Part shown: positions 9,301 to 18,141 of the stretch, piece after piece
How the letters are laid out: every line of letters starts with the position of its first letter
Numbering within the stretch: the first letter of the stretch is position 1
Source: Endotrypanum monterogeii
Taxonomy: Eukaryota > Euglenozoa > Kinetoplastea > Trypanosomatida > Trypanosomatidae
Direction of reading: 5' to 3'
Length of the DNA stretch: 64,000 nucleotides
Assembly (NCBI GenBank): GCA_000333855.2
Contig: CM007341.1
Location: 439,656 to 503,655 of the forward strand
Notes under the pieces: model-generated
Seen by the model: the letters and a program-made list of their open reading frames with translations, nothing else
What the model was told of the DNA's origin: nothing
Databases searched by the model: none
Program-made: the position numbers and the translations under genes

Positions 9301-11429
9301 GAAGCAACACCAGAGCCGTCATCACAGATGTGGGTCGTCTCCATCTTTTTTTTGTACTGCTGTAGCAGCGCGTCGTGAGTCGCCCCGAGGTCGCTCAGCT
9401 GAGACGCGTAGCTCGCTTCTGCAGCCTGGCGCGCATCCCGCAGGGTTGCCTCGTGCGCCAAATCATCGATCCGCATTTGATCCTTCAGCTGGTGAAGTTG
9501 CAACAGGAGATTATCTTTATCCTTTTGCAGTTTCTCCACTGCCGCCTGGGAATCGCGGAGAGCGTCATCAGCAGCGACAGTCAGCTGTTCTCGCTGGCGT
9601 TCAATGTTGTTTTCCCACACGGCCCTATCTTGTTGGTGTTCCTCGTTGAGCCTGGCTTCCTTGGCAGAACTGGCGTTGCGCACCTTTTCTAGGGCTTCTT
9701 CGTGTATGTGAGTGAACCTCATCAGAGCGGTACGATGCGTCTCCTGCTCCGCTTCCAACCGTGTTTGCCACCGCATGTTTATCTTCTCCTCAACGACATG
9801 CAGTTGCTGCGCGACGGCTTCTGCTAGCTGAAGACGACACTGATCGATCTGACGCACTGCCTCTTGCTTCTCCGCCGATACACGGTTCACCTCGTCGTGT
9901 AAGGCGCGTATGAGACCGGCGTAGTCATGCTGCAGGCGCTGCACGTACTCGGCCGTTTCTTCCGTGTATGCAGTGAAATCAGTGGCCAGGCTCTCGTACG
10001 CAGCGAGATACTCGTGTCCCACCTGCGCTTGCCGACGTGCGTGTTGGCGCAGGAGCTGCTCCCGCAGTACTGTGATGTCGCGCATTCCGATGTGCAGCGT
10101 CTCTAGCTGACGACTATTTGCTTCACCGACAACTTCCTCACTCGTCGCGATCATGCGGGCGTGTTCTTCCTTTAAGAAGCTGCGCCACTGTACCTCCCGG
10201 TGGGCCATCTGCTCGTCCATCAGACGCTGCCGCTCTGCCATGTCTTGCTCTAATATTTGACGGTACTCCACCTTGAAGGACTCGACTTGCTCCAGGATGG
10301 CAGCCTCCATTGACGTTTGGTGTACACGCTCTGCGTCAACGGTGGACCTTGCAACCGACAGAAGATGTTCTTGCATTCGTTTCGCTAGTGTTTCCTGCTG
10401 CTCTTCTAGAGTTGTCTGGATTCGGACAAGGAGAGCGTCCTCACACTCGGAGCGAGTTTGCTCGAGAGACGCTGCGCATTGCATCCACTCGTCAGTCACG
10501 CTCCGCAGAACGCGCTCCAGATGCTCTCTACTGGCGGCGTCGCGAAGTCGCACGAGGGACTCGTAGTCGACCAGGAGCTGTGTCGTCCGTTCCGTAATGT
10601 CATCTTCAGACTCGCGAAGCCGCGCGTCTTCGCGCAGCTGCTGAGTGCGTTGCCACAGGTGCGCCTGTTTCTCAAAAGTGTAGAGCCGCTGCATCTCTTC
10701 TAGCTTTCGCTGAGTGCACTGAAGCTCGTCGGCTGCGGCAGGCGGTGTCATGGTAGAGCTCGTTAGCGTTGGGTATGCGCGCTGCCCATCTGGTATGCGT
10801 TCCTTCAATTTCACATGCTCCTCGGTACATTGCTGCCGTCTGTCCTGAGGCAGCGCCAGCTTCGGTGCTGGTTTAAGGTCTGATGTAGAGGTTCCAGGGA
10901 TTTCATTGCACAGATGTGGCGCGACCGTGTTGATACTTGTGGATGACGAGGCATTGCGTTCCTTCGATCCGCTCTTGCGCGGGTCGCCATCACTGGATGA
11001 GGTAGTTGTGTCGCGAATCATTCCAGAGTACTGCGGCGCAGCCCCCTTTTTTTGGTTGTGTGAGTCCTTCGTGTCGCCGCGGTGACCTCTGAAGAACGCC
11101 TTTATTTTGTCGTGACCGTCGGGGTGTGACCACGGCACGGAGACAGAAAGGCGAGAGTTAGCCAGTTTAACGCTTGCCAAGACATCCGGTGGCTGCGAGT
11201 CGTAATGCTCACGTGCGAGTGGTGGCGACTGTTGTTGTTTCTTTTCAATTTGTGCATGTACTTTGTGAAACTCATGGAGGGTCTCGGATAGCGTGGCGGG
11301 CATCCTCACACGGTGCTGCTTCGTCGACGACTGCGATTGAGCAGGAGTTGCCGGATTGTTGTCTACGAACTCATGCTGTTGTTGTTGCTGCTGAACCCGG
11401 GGAAGTCCGCTGAAGTCTTGCCGCAGCAT
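6330..11429 (-). CDS. giant coiled-coil protein, 1699 residues
   Basis: The first ATG is at 11427-11429 (MLRQDFSGLP). The frame stays open upstream to 11522, but that codon is GTG and the extra 31 residues read like translated UTR. The N-terminal 220 residues are low complexity, with a Gln run and Ser/Thr-rich stretches. From about residue 235 to 1430 the protein is almost continuous coiled coil, very rich in Glu, Gln, Ala, Arg and Leu, with no membrane span. A Pro/Ser/Thr region follows, then a C-terminal helical region (about 1530-1699) with LWDVLEIPLDDQQSFLNYAD and a Gln/Leu-rich LQLQLQRL motif. This is the build of a cytoskeletal, basal body or flagellar scaffold. I cannot assign it to a named family; apparent similarity to myosin or CEP proteins would be compositional. 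A 5.1 kb frame without a stop leaves no doubt that it codes. Confidence 0.9.
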   Translation of the reverse strand: MLRQDFSGLPRVQQQQQQHEFVDNNPATPAQSQSSTKQHRVRMPATLSETLHEFHKVHAQIEKKQQQSPPLAREHYDSQPPDVLASVKLANSRLSVSVPWSHPDGHDKIKAFFRGHRGDTKDSHNQKKGAAPQYSGMIRDTTTSSSDGDPRKSGSKERNASSSTSINTVAPHLCNEIPGTSTSDLKPAPKLALPQDRRQQCTEEHVKLKERIPDGQRAYPTLTSSTMTPPAAADELQCTQRKLEEMQRLYTFEKQAHLWQRTQQLREDARLRESEDDITERTTQLLVDYESLVRLRDAASREHLERVLRSVTDEWMQCAASLEQTRSECEDALLVRIQTTLEEQQETLAKRMQEHLLSVARSTVDAERVHQTSMEAAILEQVESFKVEYRQILEQDMAERQRLMDEQMAHREVQWRSFLKEEHARMIATSEEVVGEANSRQLETLHIGMRDITVLREQLLRQHARRQAQVGHEYLAAYESLATDFTAYTEETAEYVQRLQHDYAGLIRALHDEVNRVSAEKQEAVRQIDQCRLQLAEAVAQQLHVVEEKINMRWQTRLEAEQETHRTALMRFTHIHEEALEKVRNASSAKEARLNEEHQQDRAVWENNIERQREQLTVAADDALRDSQAAVEKLQKDKDNLLLQLHQLKDQMRIDDLAHEATLRDARQAAEASYASQLSDLGATHDALLQQYKKKMETTHICDDGSGVASETAATALKRVVELEKELEEAQATCATKVKEAVGECAALWSARLQKCRQQQQSSLDALEQQHRELRAILLDEVQRREQVLEERAKAQLRAHQEELQDAIMKTKEDAQYTLERLERQHDAAKREVQEEAERRVRAAADALAAREKQLHIAEERWQRRRTKDNETALQQLAAQIAAQEANQLAELESREVSLRNERVEVAQQRITMEQDLRRTLLAEMEHQLAQRLGDSQEAWIRTLAAEMRQRFSLWQEFRAQELTSVQQTHCEEVRLLHEHYGAQIVAMQDLQQHHLSQELKDTRAREAAWTAARTASLDAYGKAASAKLQEVLRIEQSQWHTAQQQHAAERAVSIDAAAARVAEHFSVTEASRAQLENEVRSTYLPILEQQQAMTSTLLAEQRRLHEEAITQVRTASFTLMQEQVAQLEKYCDVREREHEGRLRELREAYERAASERMEHVRRISEEKIRELQQRCNEQASQLCDKETSLYLELRRIRDEVEEKLRAEYEKCISDFRGAIEEQNKCYVELQASLYARVQAEADRIQTRSDEKLAHFIEEHQKQLAELLLTREKALEEQQLRQQELLARLQADHEKHLTAQALELRQEHEAAEAALQPTSKAQQESMQTLLGEEREARRAAEKRAKTAARSASAVRVASEQQQAATFRALDEEYRGLLEQIHDDVQVEREEPARRCFEHEEQRFAAHVLRRHYGRRQSCYAQPPTQPSSSSLSSLVTDIPVVVTAPESLTPLAKKHTSHSASPSTVWTPGMQCPATSEGTPLPISVAGSLEPVTARPSHLHNGYEGKESRERFLGEAKQRLQQLWDVLEIPLDDQQSFLNYADILAREAPATDFHDALLQEQRRLETQLPLLEALTRREYVQRQLRLMANEPPLATLPTNQSHDPTLKRVSAGDDNVHVVSHISLPSSEYAFEGEEENPTVSAAASPPSNMRGEVEKMPYEQLQLQLQRLTERLRCDITRHENDYGQVFSVNGVRVMDRL

Positions 11430-11795
11430 TTCCAGATCAGCGACAGATTTCCTAGCCCCCTTTTTTCTTCGATAAAAATGTATGTAAACATATATATGCG
11501 TGGAGTCGTGTGGATAGGACACTGATTTTCATTTAGTACCCGTATGCATATGTATCTATATATTTCTCTTTCCCTCTGTGAGCGTGTGTATGTTCGTGTA
11601 TCTATCGATATCTATGCTTTCTTATTTGCCTTCCCACACTCGGGAGAGGCGTTGTCACAGAAAGAGATCAACAGAGAAGGTGATTAAGGGAACAAAAGGA
11701 GTGGTGAGAGTGGTGGTGGCCGTAGACGAAACGTCTGTCAGAAAATAGATCCCACGCGTGCACCGACTGCGCCCCCCACCCAGAAAGAGTCTTGC

Positions 11796-11822
11796 GTGTG
11801 TGTGTGTGTGTGTGTGTGTGCA

Positions 11823-11858
<36 letters not shown>
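11796..11858. repeat. compound (GT)n-(TA)n microsatellite
   Basis: About twelve GT units, a seven-base spacer region, then about sixteen TA units, 370-430 bases upstream of the giant coiled-coil start codon. Confidence 0.95.
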
Positions 11859-11861
<3 letters not shown>

Positions 11862-12046
11862 GTGGCGAAGAAAGATTTTATGTTATTATTATTATTATTT
11901 CGTATTCATGGCGGCACTGGGGCGGTTCATGGGCTACTGCCCAGAAACGTACATACTAGCGAGTGTATGCTTAACAGGTCGAGAACAATCGTTTTTTGTC
12001 ATTGCTTCTGTGCCCCTGTACATGGGATACTTCCTTCCCTTTCTTC

Positions 12047-12065
12047 CACACACACACACACACAC
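12047..12065. repeat. (CA)n microsatellite
   Basis: Nine to ten uninterrupted CA units. Confidence 0.9.
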
Positions 12066-13003
12066 GCGTCTTCTCTTGGTCGGCACTGTGTAAATATAAA
12101 TAAATAATAAATATATATATATGTGTGCTTATGTGTGGGAGAAGAAAATAAGGGGGGGGGGTTAGGTCAGTATATGTGAGCACGCGTTCAGACAATGCAA
12201 TTGATTCATCCGAAAAAAAAAATATTAAATGCTCTCCACTTCCCCCCCCCCAACGGCGCACATACACAAACATATACACAACTGTTTCACGACGAGGGCA
12301 GGATCAGGAGGGGACTAGGGTTAGGGGTGGGGTCCCCTACGAACGCATATAATATTAAGGGGCGTGCCGATACAGAAAGTCATCCAATAGTCTATCTTTT
12401 GCTCGTCAAATGACTTCGTTCCTTCGGCGCATGATAGTGAGACTCCGGCCTGCATTGCGACATGCTTTCTCTAAATAGTGCTTCAACACATTGCACTTGT
12501 AGGAAAAGAAAGAATTCTTAGCCTGTTTTTATAGATCTATACTCGGGGGGGGGGGGGAGGGGAGAGGGATATATATTATTTAACTAAGAGGGGGAGGGAA
12601 GGGGGGGGGAGGGAATAAATGCACTGGCACATGCAAAACAAGATAGAGATGGTGGTGAACAACAAAGGAGGAACACATGAAGCATACATGCAGAGGAGAG
12701 GTGGTGCCGATAAAGAATAAATATATATGTATATATGTGTGTGTGTGTATGTATGTATTTCCTCTGTTTTTCTTACCCACGCTGACACGAATTACGCGTG
12801 CAGAGTGCGAGAGATGATAGCGGCATCGGAATAAAGAACTCAATCGAGTATGGAGGGAGTCAGGTGGTGCTGATGGGGCGGTCACCTCCATCCAGAGGAA
12901 TACAGGCCTGGGAATGAAACCCTGTAGCGACATCCTCCCCTTCCGGCTTTGTGACCGAGCATAGTGCACGCACACCCTTTGCACCTTGCTAGTGAGGCGC
13001 TCG

Positions 13004-14786
13004 TCATTCCCGACGATCCGTGGTGCGAACCTCAGCCCGCATCTTCTCACGGATCACCTGGCCGTTGATATCGATGTCACCGCAGATGCGCGATGATGAG
13101 AGAGCCAACGGTACCAGAGAGTGTGGAGCCCAAGTTGCCGAGACAAGACATGTCCGCCATCACCATGCACTCCGTGCCGCGCGGCAGTAAGCCTGACAGT
13201 AACAAGACGATCGGCTTGAGGGAGAGGGGAAAACATACTTGATAAATAATTTGATCGCCAAGGATGTACATGGCATGGTCTGGGATGCCGATGGAAACGT
13301 TCTAGCGTTTGACAATGATGAGATCGAATATGGAGGCGACAATCTGGACGGATGTCCCGAAGATCATCGTCGCACGGTAGCTCCTGCGGAATAAAACTCG
13401 CCTAAACAGTGCCACACCGATCAGACCAGCCACGTTGCCGGTGATACAGCCAACCGTAGTGTAGAAGCTGTCGAGGGCACCGGGGATCTGTAGATACAAC
13501 AGCTGCTGAAGGAGCATATACACGTTAGCCTTGGCAATCGTTAACGGTAAGGGGACGAAGGTAAGGCAGATGCACACAAACGAGGCGGCTACAGAGAAGT
13601 ACACAAGGTCGTGCGTGTTGCCCACTACCGTGACCACCGTGATTGCAATGACACCAGCCGTCATGACGATACAGTAGAGGACTATTTTTCAGTTATCCAT
13701 CACCACATGGTCATTAAGTTCGATCAAACCCAGGGGTGAGCGGGTAATGCTCGGCTGCTCGCAGTGCACATAAAATAGTTTTCGCACGCCATTGTTGCCA
13801 TGATTGAGCTACGGGTCATCTAGGCCATAGGAGAGTTTCATTTCCTCGGCGAACGGGCGCCCTCCCCCGACCGTGTCGTCCTCGTTTGCCCCCACGCCGG
13901 ACGCTACCCCGCCTTTTTTTTTTTTCCGACTTGGTCAGAAACACTGTGCTTCTTCGGGTCTGCGCACAGGCCATTGGCTTCGTCCCAACGGCGGGCCTCG
14001 ATGAGGGCTTGCTGATAATTATTTTTGCAGTCCTCTTCGCGTTCTTCTGTGTTTGTCTTTTCCTGGAGCCAGTTCATGGCGAAGAGGGGGCCTGGTACTA
14101 GCTGCGCAACGGCAGCGATATACACGCCGACTTGTTGCAGGTTCTTGTCAGACCGTGGGCCTTGCAGGCTGGCGGAGATGATGCCACCGATCATGACAGT
14201 GCTGTAGACAACCCCAACAAACCAGGGGCCAACCTTCGGTGCCTTACACAGGACACGGCAGTATTGCCCTGCTTCAAGGATGACGACGTTGACGATATTC
14301 CAAATCGATAGGGACATGAGGGCAGCACCAATATTTACTGAGGAGGCTTTCACGGGGAGCAGTGTGAACCCAAGCGCGTAGGCGAAGCCGGCACGGCAGA
14401 AAAATGACCAAATACCAGTGAGCGCCATGTGCGACCAGCCCAGGTTTGACACACCGCAGAGGCGCTGGTAGCGCTCCGCCGAGGCACCGGAACCAGCTAC
14501 GGAGCATAGCGTAACGTGGGTCAAGAAGAAGATTGCTTGCCATACCACGTGTCATGAAGTTGCAGGTCGCTAGCATGCTTCGGTCCTTCGGCCCCAGGAG
14601 CTGCACACTGCGGCCGTAACAAGGAATGCGACATACCCACGGTGCTAGCTCTCGAATGCGGATGGACTGGGGGTCAATGCAGTTGTCATCATCGATGGCT
14701 ACACCGTCTGCCTCACCTCCGATATCACCGTGATTCGGACACTATGGCTTGTCTGGCTGTGACTGAAGCGATATCGCTCCTTTCAT
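13004..14786 (-). pseudogene. folate/biopterin (pteridine) transporter pseudogene, BT1 family
   Basis: The minus strand translates in pieces to a transporter of the folate/biopterin (BT1/FBT) family, which imports folate and pteridines across the surface membrane in trypanosomatids. A start ATG lies at 14784-14786. Family-like blocks follow in order: LLGPKDRSMLATCNFMTRGM, the hydrophobic spans around GGIISASLQGPRSD, a block with QQLLYLQIPGALDSFYTT, VASIFDLIIVKR, GIPDHAMYILGDQIIYQV, then a C-terminal ICGDIDINGQV. The frame is broken at least seven times: TAG at 14742-14744 (codon 15), a shift near 14490, a shift at the A run near 13920, TAG 13809-13811, TGA 13689-13691, TAG 13302-13304 (where the family usually has Trp) and a shift near 13077. 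A stretch before ICGDID also seems to be missing. This is a dead copy, not a sequencing slip; the family is normally multicopy. Confidence 0.85.
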
Positions 14787-15258
14787 GTGGCTTTTCCTGC
14801 GTGTGTGTACGCGTGTGACAGTGACCTGTGAAGGTCATAGATAAGTCAGGACCGCATAAGCGTTGTTGTGGTTAGCGGCGATGCGAGACGCGATGAATTG
14901 AAATCAAATACAGGAGTCGCCCTGCGTGACTACACAGAACAACCCGAAGAGAGAGTCGCTCTGGATGAACATGACAGGACATAAACGGAAATGAGAAGTG
15001 GAATGTGGGGACGGTGGGGGGAGGTTAGCTGGTGGTGACTGTACACGGAAAGACCGGCAAGGCGGGTGAGCCGCGAGACAATCAAAGCTACTTTTGATAA
15101 TTGACGCTGCATGTGCCGGGGGCCCCTCCTCCCTCATCCCTCAATGTACTCGTCGCAGTTACAACTCCGAGGAAGGAGGGCACAACCTTCCACGCGCTCC
15201 AGCCCCTGACAAGAGCTTTTGATGGGCGGAGCATACAGTCAAGCTTCCGTCATCTCTT

Positions 15259-15260
<2 letters not shown>

Positions 15261-15289
<29 letters not shown>
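15261..15289. repeat. (TA)n microsatellite
   Basis: About fourteen AT units, 475 bases upstream of the transporter pseudogene start. Confidence 0.95.
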
Positions 15290-15292
<3 letters not shown>

Positions 15293-15407
15293 TATACATG
15301 ACGGTCACTTTTTTTTTCGTGTTTTATTCCAAGCCCTTGTAGCACGAGAGCAGCCACATTTCTTTTTCATACCACACTAGCGCTCTTAATCAGCCAGAGA
15401 ATATGTG

Positions 15408-15421
15408 CACACACACACACA

Positions 15422-15452
<31 letters not shown>
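15408..15452. repeat. (CA)n microsatellite
   Basis: About twenty-two CA units with one TA interruption near 15428. Confidence 0.95.
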
Positions 15453-15632
15453 GGAAAAAAAAAGGGCTAGACACTTGTATGCCCCCAGGTACACAATTCG
15501 AGCCCGCCCGCCCGCCCCCGCCTCCACCACTGACTAGCTGTTATATATTTATTTGTCTTTTCAATAGTTCATTTCTTGCCGCCCCACAACTGGTCATTCT
15601 GCCATGAGGGTGCCAACGTATACATTGTATAC

Positions 15633-15654
15633 ATATATATATATATATATATAT
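15633..15654. repeat. (TA)n microsatellite
   Basis: About eleven uninterrupted AT units in the gene-free region. Confidence 0.9.
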
Positions 15655-17689
15655 GTTCACAGGAACGACCCCCCCCTTGCTCATCTACCCCCTTTTTTCT
15701 TGTGTCATGGCATAGTGAAGTATTCTGCATGACGAGGACCAGCCCTTTCCTTCACACCCTCCAAACAACAACAAAAACAAAAAGAAAATGTCTTTGAATC
15801 CATCTGGCGTTTTTCTCCTCTCAATACGCGCTGCGCAGCGTAGGTCACACCAAACCAACTCCGCGCGAGATGGGCCATGCTCCGGAATGCACCTGAGCAG
15901 AGGTGGTGGGTGTTGGTGATGACGTGACGTAGCGTCTATCGCACAGGCTGAGAGGAGAAAGTCTCATTGCGTGCTGGGTGAGTTCAGGGAGAAGCCGGGT
16001 GATCTTCTGGCCTGGGCCCTATCTGAGGAGAGAAATACCTGGGCTTCTAGTCCATGTTCTTGCTTCGCTCCGCTCACGCTTCCAGATCTCATGGATGGGG
16101 CTTGCAGATGTTTCAAAATGATTCCGGAATGTGCGCTTGCTGTCTCCCGTGTGAGAGAAAAAGACAATGAAAACGTCTGTGAAATGCACACACACACACA
16201 GAGAGAGACGCACACAGAGACCCAGGTGTTGAGCTCTCTCTCTCTATATATATATATGCATGTGTGTGTGTGTGTGGCATTATGTCGAGCAAGTTATTCG
16301 ATGCGAGCTTGGGGTGTCGAGTTTCACACAAATGAAACAAGGGGTTGGGCATCACAGAACAATGAAGGGTGCCTCACGGGTAGGTAATCCCCTGAGGAGC
16401 AACGGAGAGAAAGAGAAGGGAAATATGTATTCACTCATATACTTACCGTGTTCAGGATACCGGCGACATCGGTGGAGAGAAAAAAAAGGGATAGAGAAGA
16501 AAGTTGATGGCGAGCACATAAAGCAGCAAAAAAAAAAACAGAAAGATGACGTTGAGGGCAACAAGAATAACCAGCCACAGCGAGACAGATGGTCCGCGGT
16601 GAAGCCAAACACTCACAGCCCGGACAAAAAAAAAATGAGTGGATGGAATGTGATCGGGAGGGAGGGAGGGAGGGAAATTTGACTCCTCTAAAGCAAAAAC
16701 AAAACGAAACAAAAACCATTCGTCAACCGAGACACTTATAAAACCAGCAGTGCACATTTGGGTCTGCGTGTGACACGAACGTGAGCAAGGATAACTCGAT
16801 CCCCAAACACGGAATGGGGCGGTGATTTGGGGCTCGTTTCTCCCCGAATGAACAGCTTCCCTCGACAGGGAGACGTGCAGGGGGCAGAGCAACCGATGGA
16901 TGGACGGATGGATTACCGAGAGAACATCAGAGGCGTTAAATAACACTCCGTCGCCCTACTATAGCGATAAAAATTTCTCAAGAGGGTCGTTGCTTACACG
17001 CGCCAATTCAGCCTCCTCTCCTGCCTCCTACCAAACAAACAACACAACACAGTGACGCATCCCCGTAAAAATAGTAACGGCGGAGGCAGCAACAACTAGC
17101 ACAGCAGAAGCGAAATGAAAAGAGTGCCTGGGAAGGAGGGGAGGGGGCCCATATGCCTTGGCACGAAACACTCAGATAGGATCAGCATGACCACCTACTC
17201 CAACCATCGCCCAGTTCCAAAAAGAAAAAAATATATATATATATATACACTAAATAGTAATAAGGGAAATCGGCACACAGGTAGATATAAAATAAACACA
17301 AAAAGAAGGGGAGGGAGGGTGGGAAGGGCAAGCAGGCAGAACTGCTTTCAGTCGGCGTAGACTGATGAGTTGCGGGAAGAGCCACAGCTGGTACAAAGAC
17401 ATACTTGTGAGCACCGATACAGGAAAAATGGGAGGAGATCGAGATAGACGATATAGCCCTTCCTCCCCCCCCACTCTCCCCCTTTCTTCCTCCCTTCCTT
17501 TCTGTGCACTCGCGTGCATTGGAAAAAAAAAAATATATATAGACGTATTTATATGGGGTTATGACGACACCGAGTCAGGAATATGAGGGTAAAAAAAAAA
17601 GAAGAAACATAAGAACCGCGCATATTCCCCCTTCCGATACCGCGCCGCTGTTGGATCCACTTTTATCACCCCCCCCACCCCCCACCCCC

Positions 17690-17711
17690 AACAACAACAA
17701 CAACAACAACA
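17690..17711. repeat. (CAA)n microsatellite
   Basis: About seven CAA units. Confidence 0.9.
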
Positions 17712-18101
17712 GCACCATCACTGCCACCGAAGGGGTGAGGCAAGGGGAAAAGATGCATATGGCTCGGGGAACGCACTACAAAAGGAGATAGGAGGGAAGG
17801 AAGGAGCTGCGTGTGTATGTGTATGTATGAGGGGGAGAGAGGGAGGGGGAGTGTGATAGGATGTATAGCCGAAAGCAAACAGCAAAACTCAACGAAATCT
17901 GGAGGAAGAGAAAAAACATTATTTAGAGCAAAAAAAAAAAAGCAAAAAAACAACAACAACAAAAAAGGGGAAACAGCAGAGGTGTAAAGCACTAATAGGT
18001 TTAGGGGAGAGGGAGGGAGAGTCCCCGGAGGACCCCAACGCACGCAAACACAGAGATGCTCAGGCATGCCTTCTCGCTCTCTCCTTTTTTCCCCCTAACC
18101 G

Positions 18102-18141
18102 ACACACACACACACACATACACACACACACACACACACAC
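18102..18141. repeat. (CA)n microsatellite
   Basis: About twenty CA units with one TA interruption, followed by several TATG units. Confidence 0.95.

Larger units (their letters stand above)
11430..13003 (-). other. intergenic region with GT, TA and CA microsatellites
   Basis: No intact gene. In order: (GT)n 11796-11820, (TA)n 11826-11858, (ATT)n near 11884-11900, (CA)n 12047-12065, mixed TA near 12085-12121 and 12719-12738, and G runs near 12545-12610. A stretch of ordinary complexity at about 12310-12530 is not recognised. The far end may hold remnants of the transporter pseudogene's 3' region. Confidence 0.6.
14787..17600 (-). other. gene-free, microsatellite-rich region, left half
   Basis: No gene supported on either strand. 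It holds (TA)n 15261-15289, (CA)n 15408-15452, (TA)n 15633-15654, CA and TA runs near 16188-16275, a GGGA repeat near 16660-16675 and TA near 17231-17246. The block at about 15800-16160 has ordinary complexity and stands out from its surroundings, but I see no gene or RNA signature in it. Plus-strand frames such as 15971-16387 run into repeats and look fortuitous. Confidence 0.6.

Noticed and set aside
11430..11522. 31-residue N-terminal extension of the giant coiled-coil protein
   Set aside because: It begins with GTG and is translation of AT-rich leader; the first ATG is at 11429.
12310..12330. TTAGGG-like telomeric hexamers (CTAGGGTTAGGGG)
   Set aside because: Only about two hexamers; too short for an interstitial telomere.
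12576..13050. Minus-strand frames of 70 and 156 codons rich in Tyr-Ile-His
   Set aside because: They translate TA and CA microsatellites; only the part above about 13004 belongs to the transporter pseudogene.
15971..16387. Plus-strand frame of 138 codons
   Set aside because: Its second half is CA/TA repeat translation and no motif is visible; kept only as part of an unexplained sequence island.
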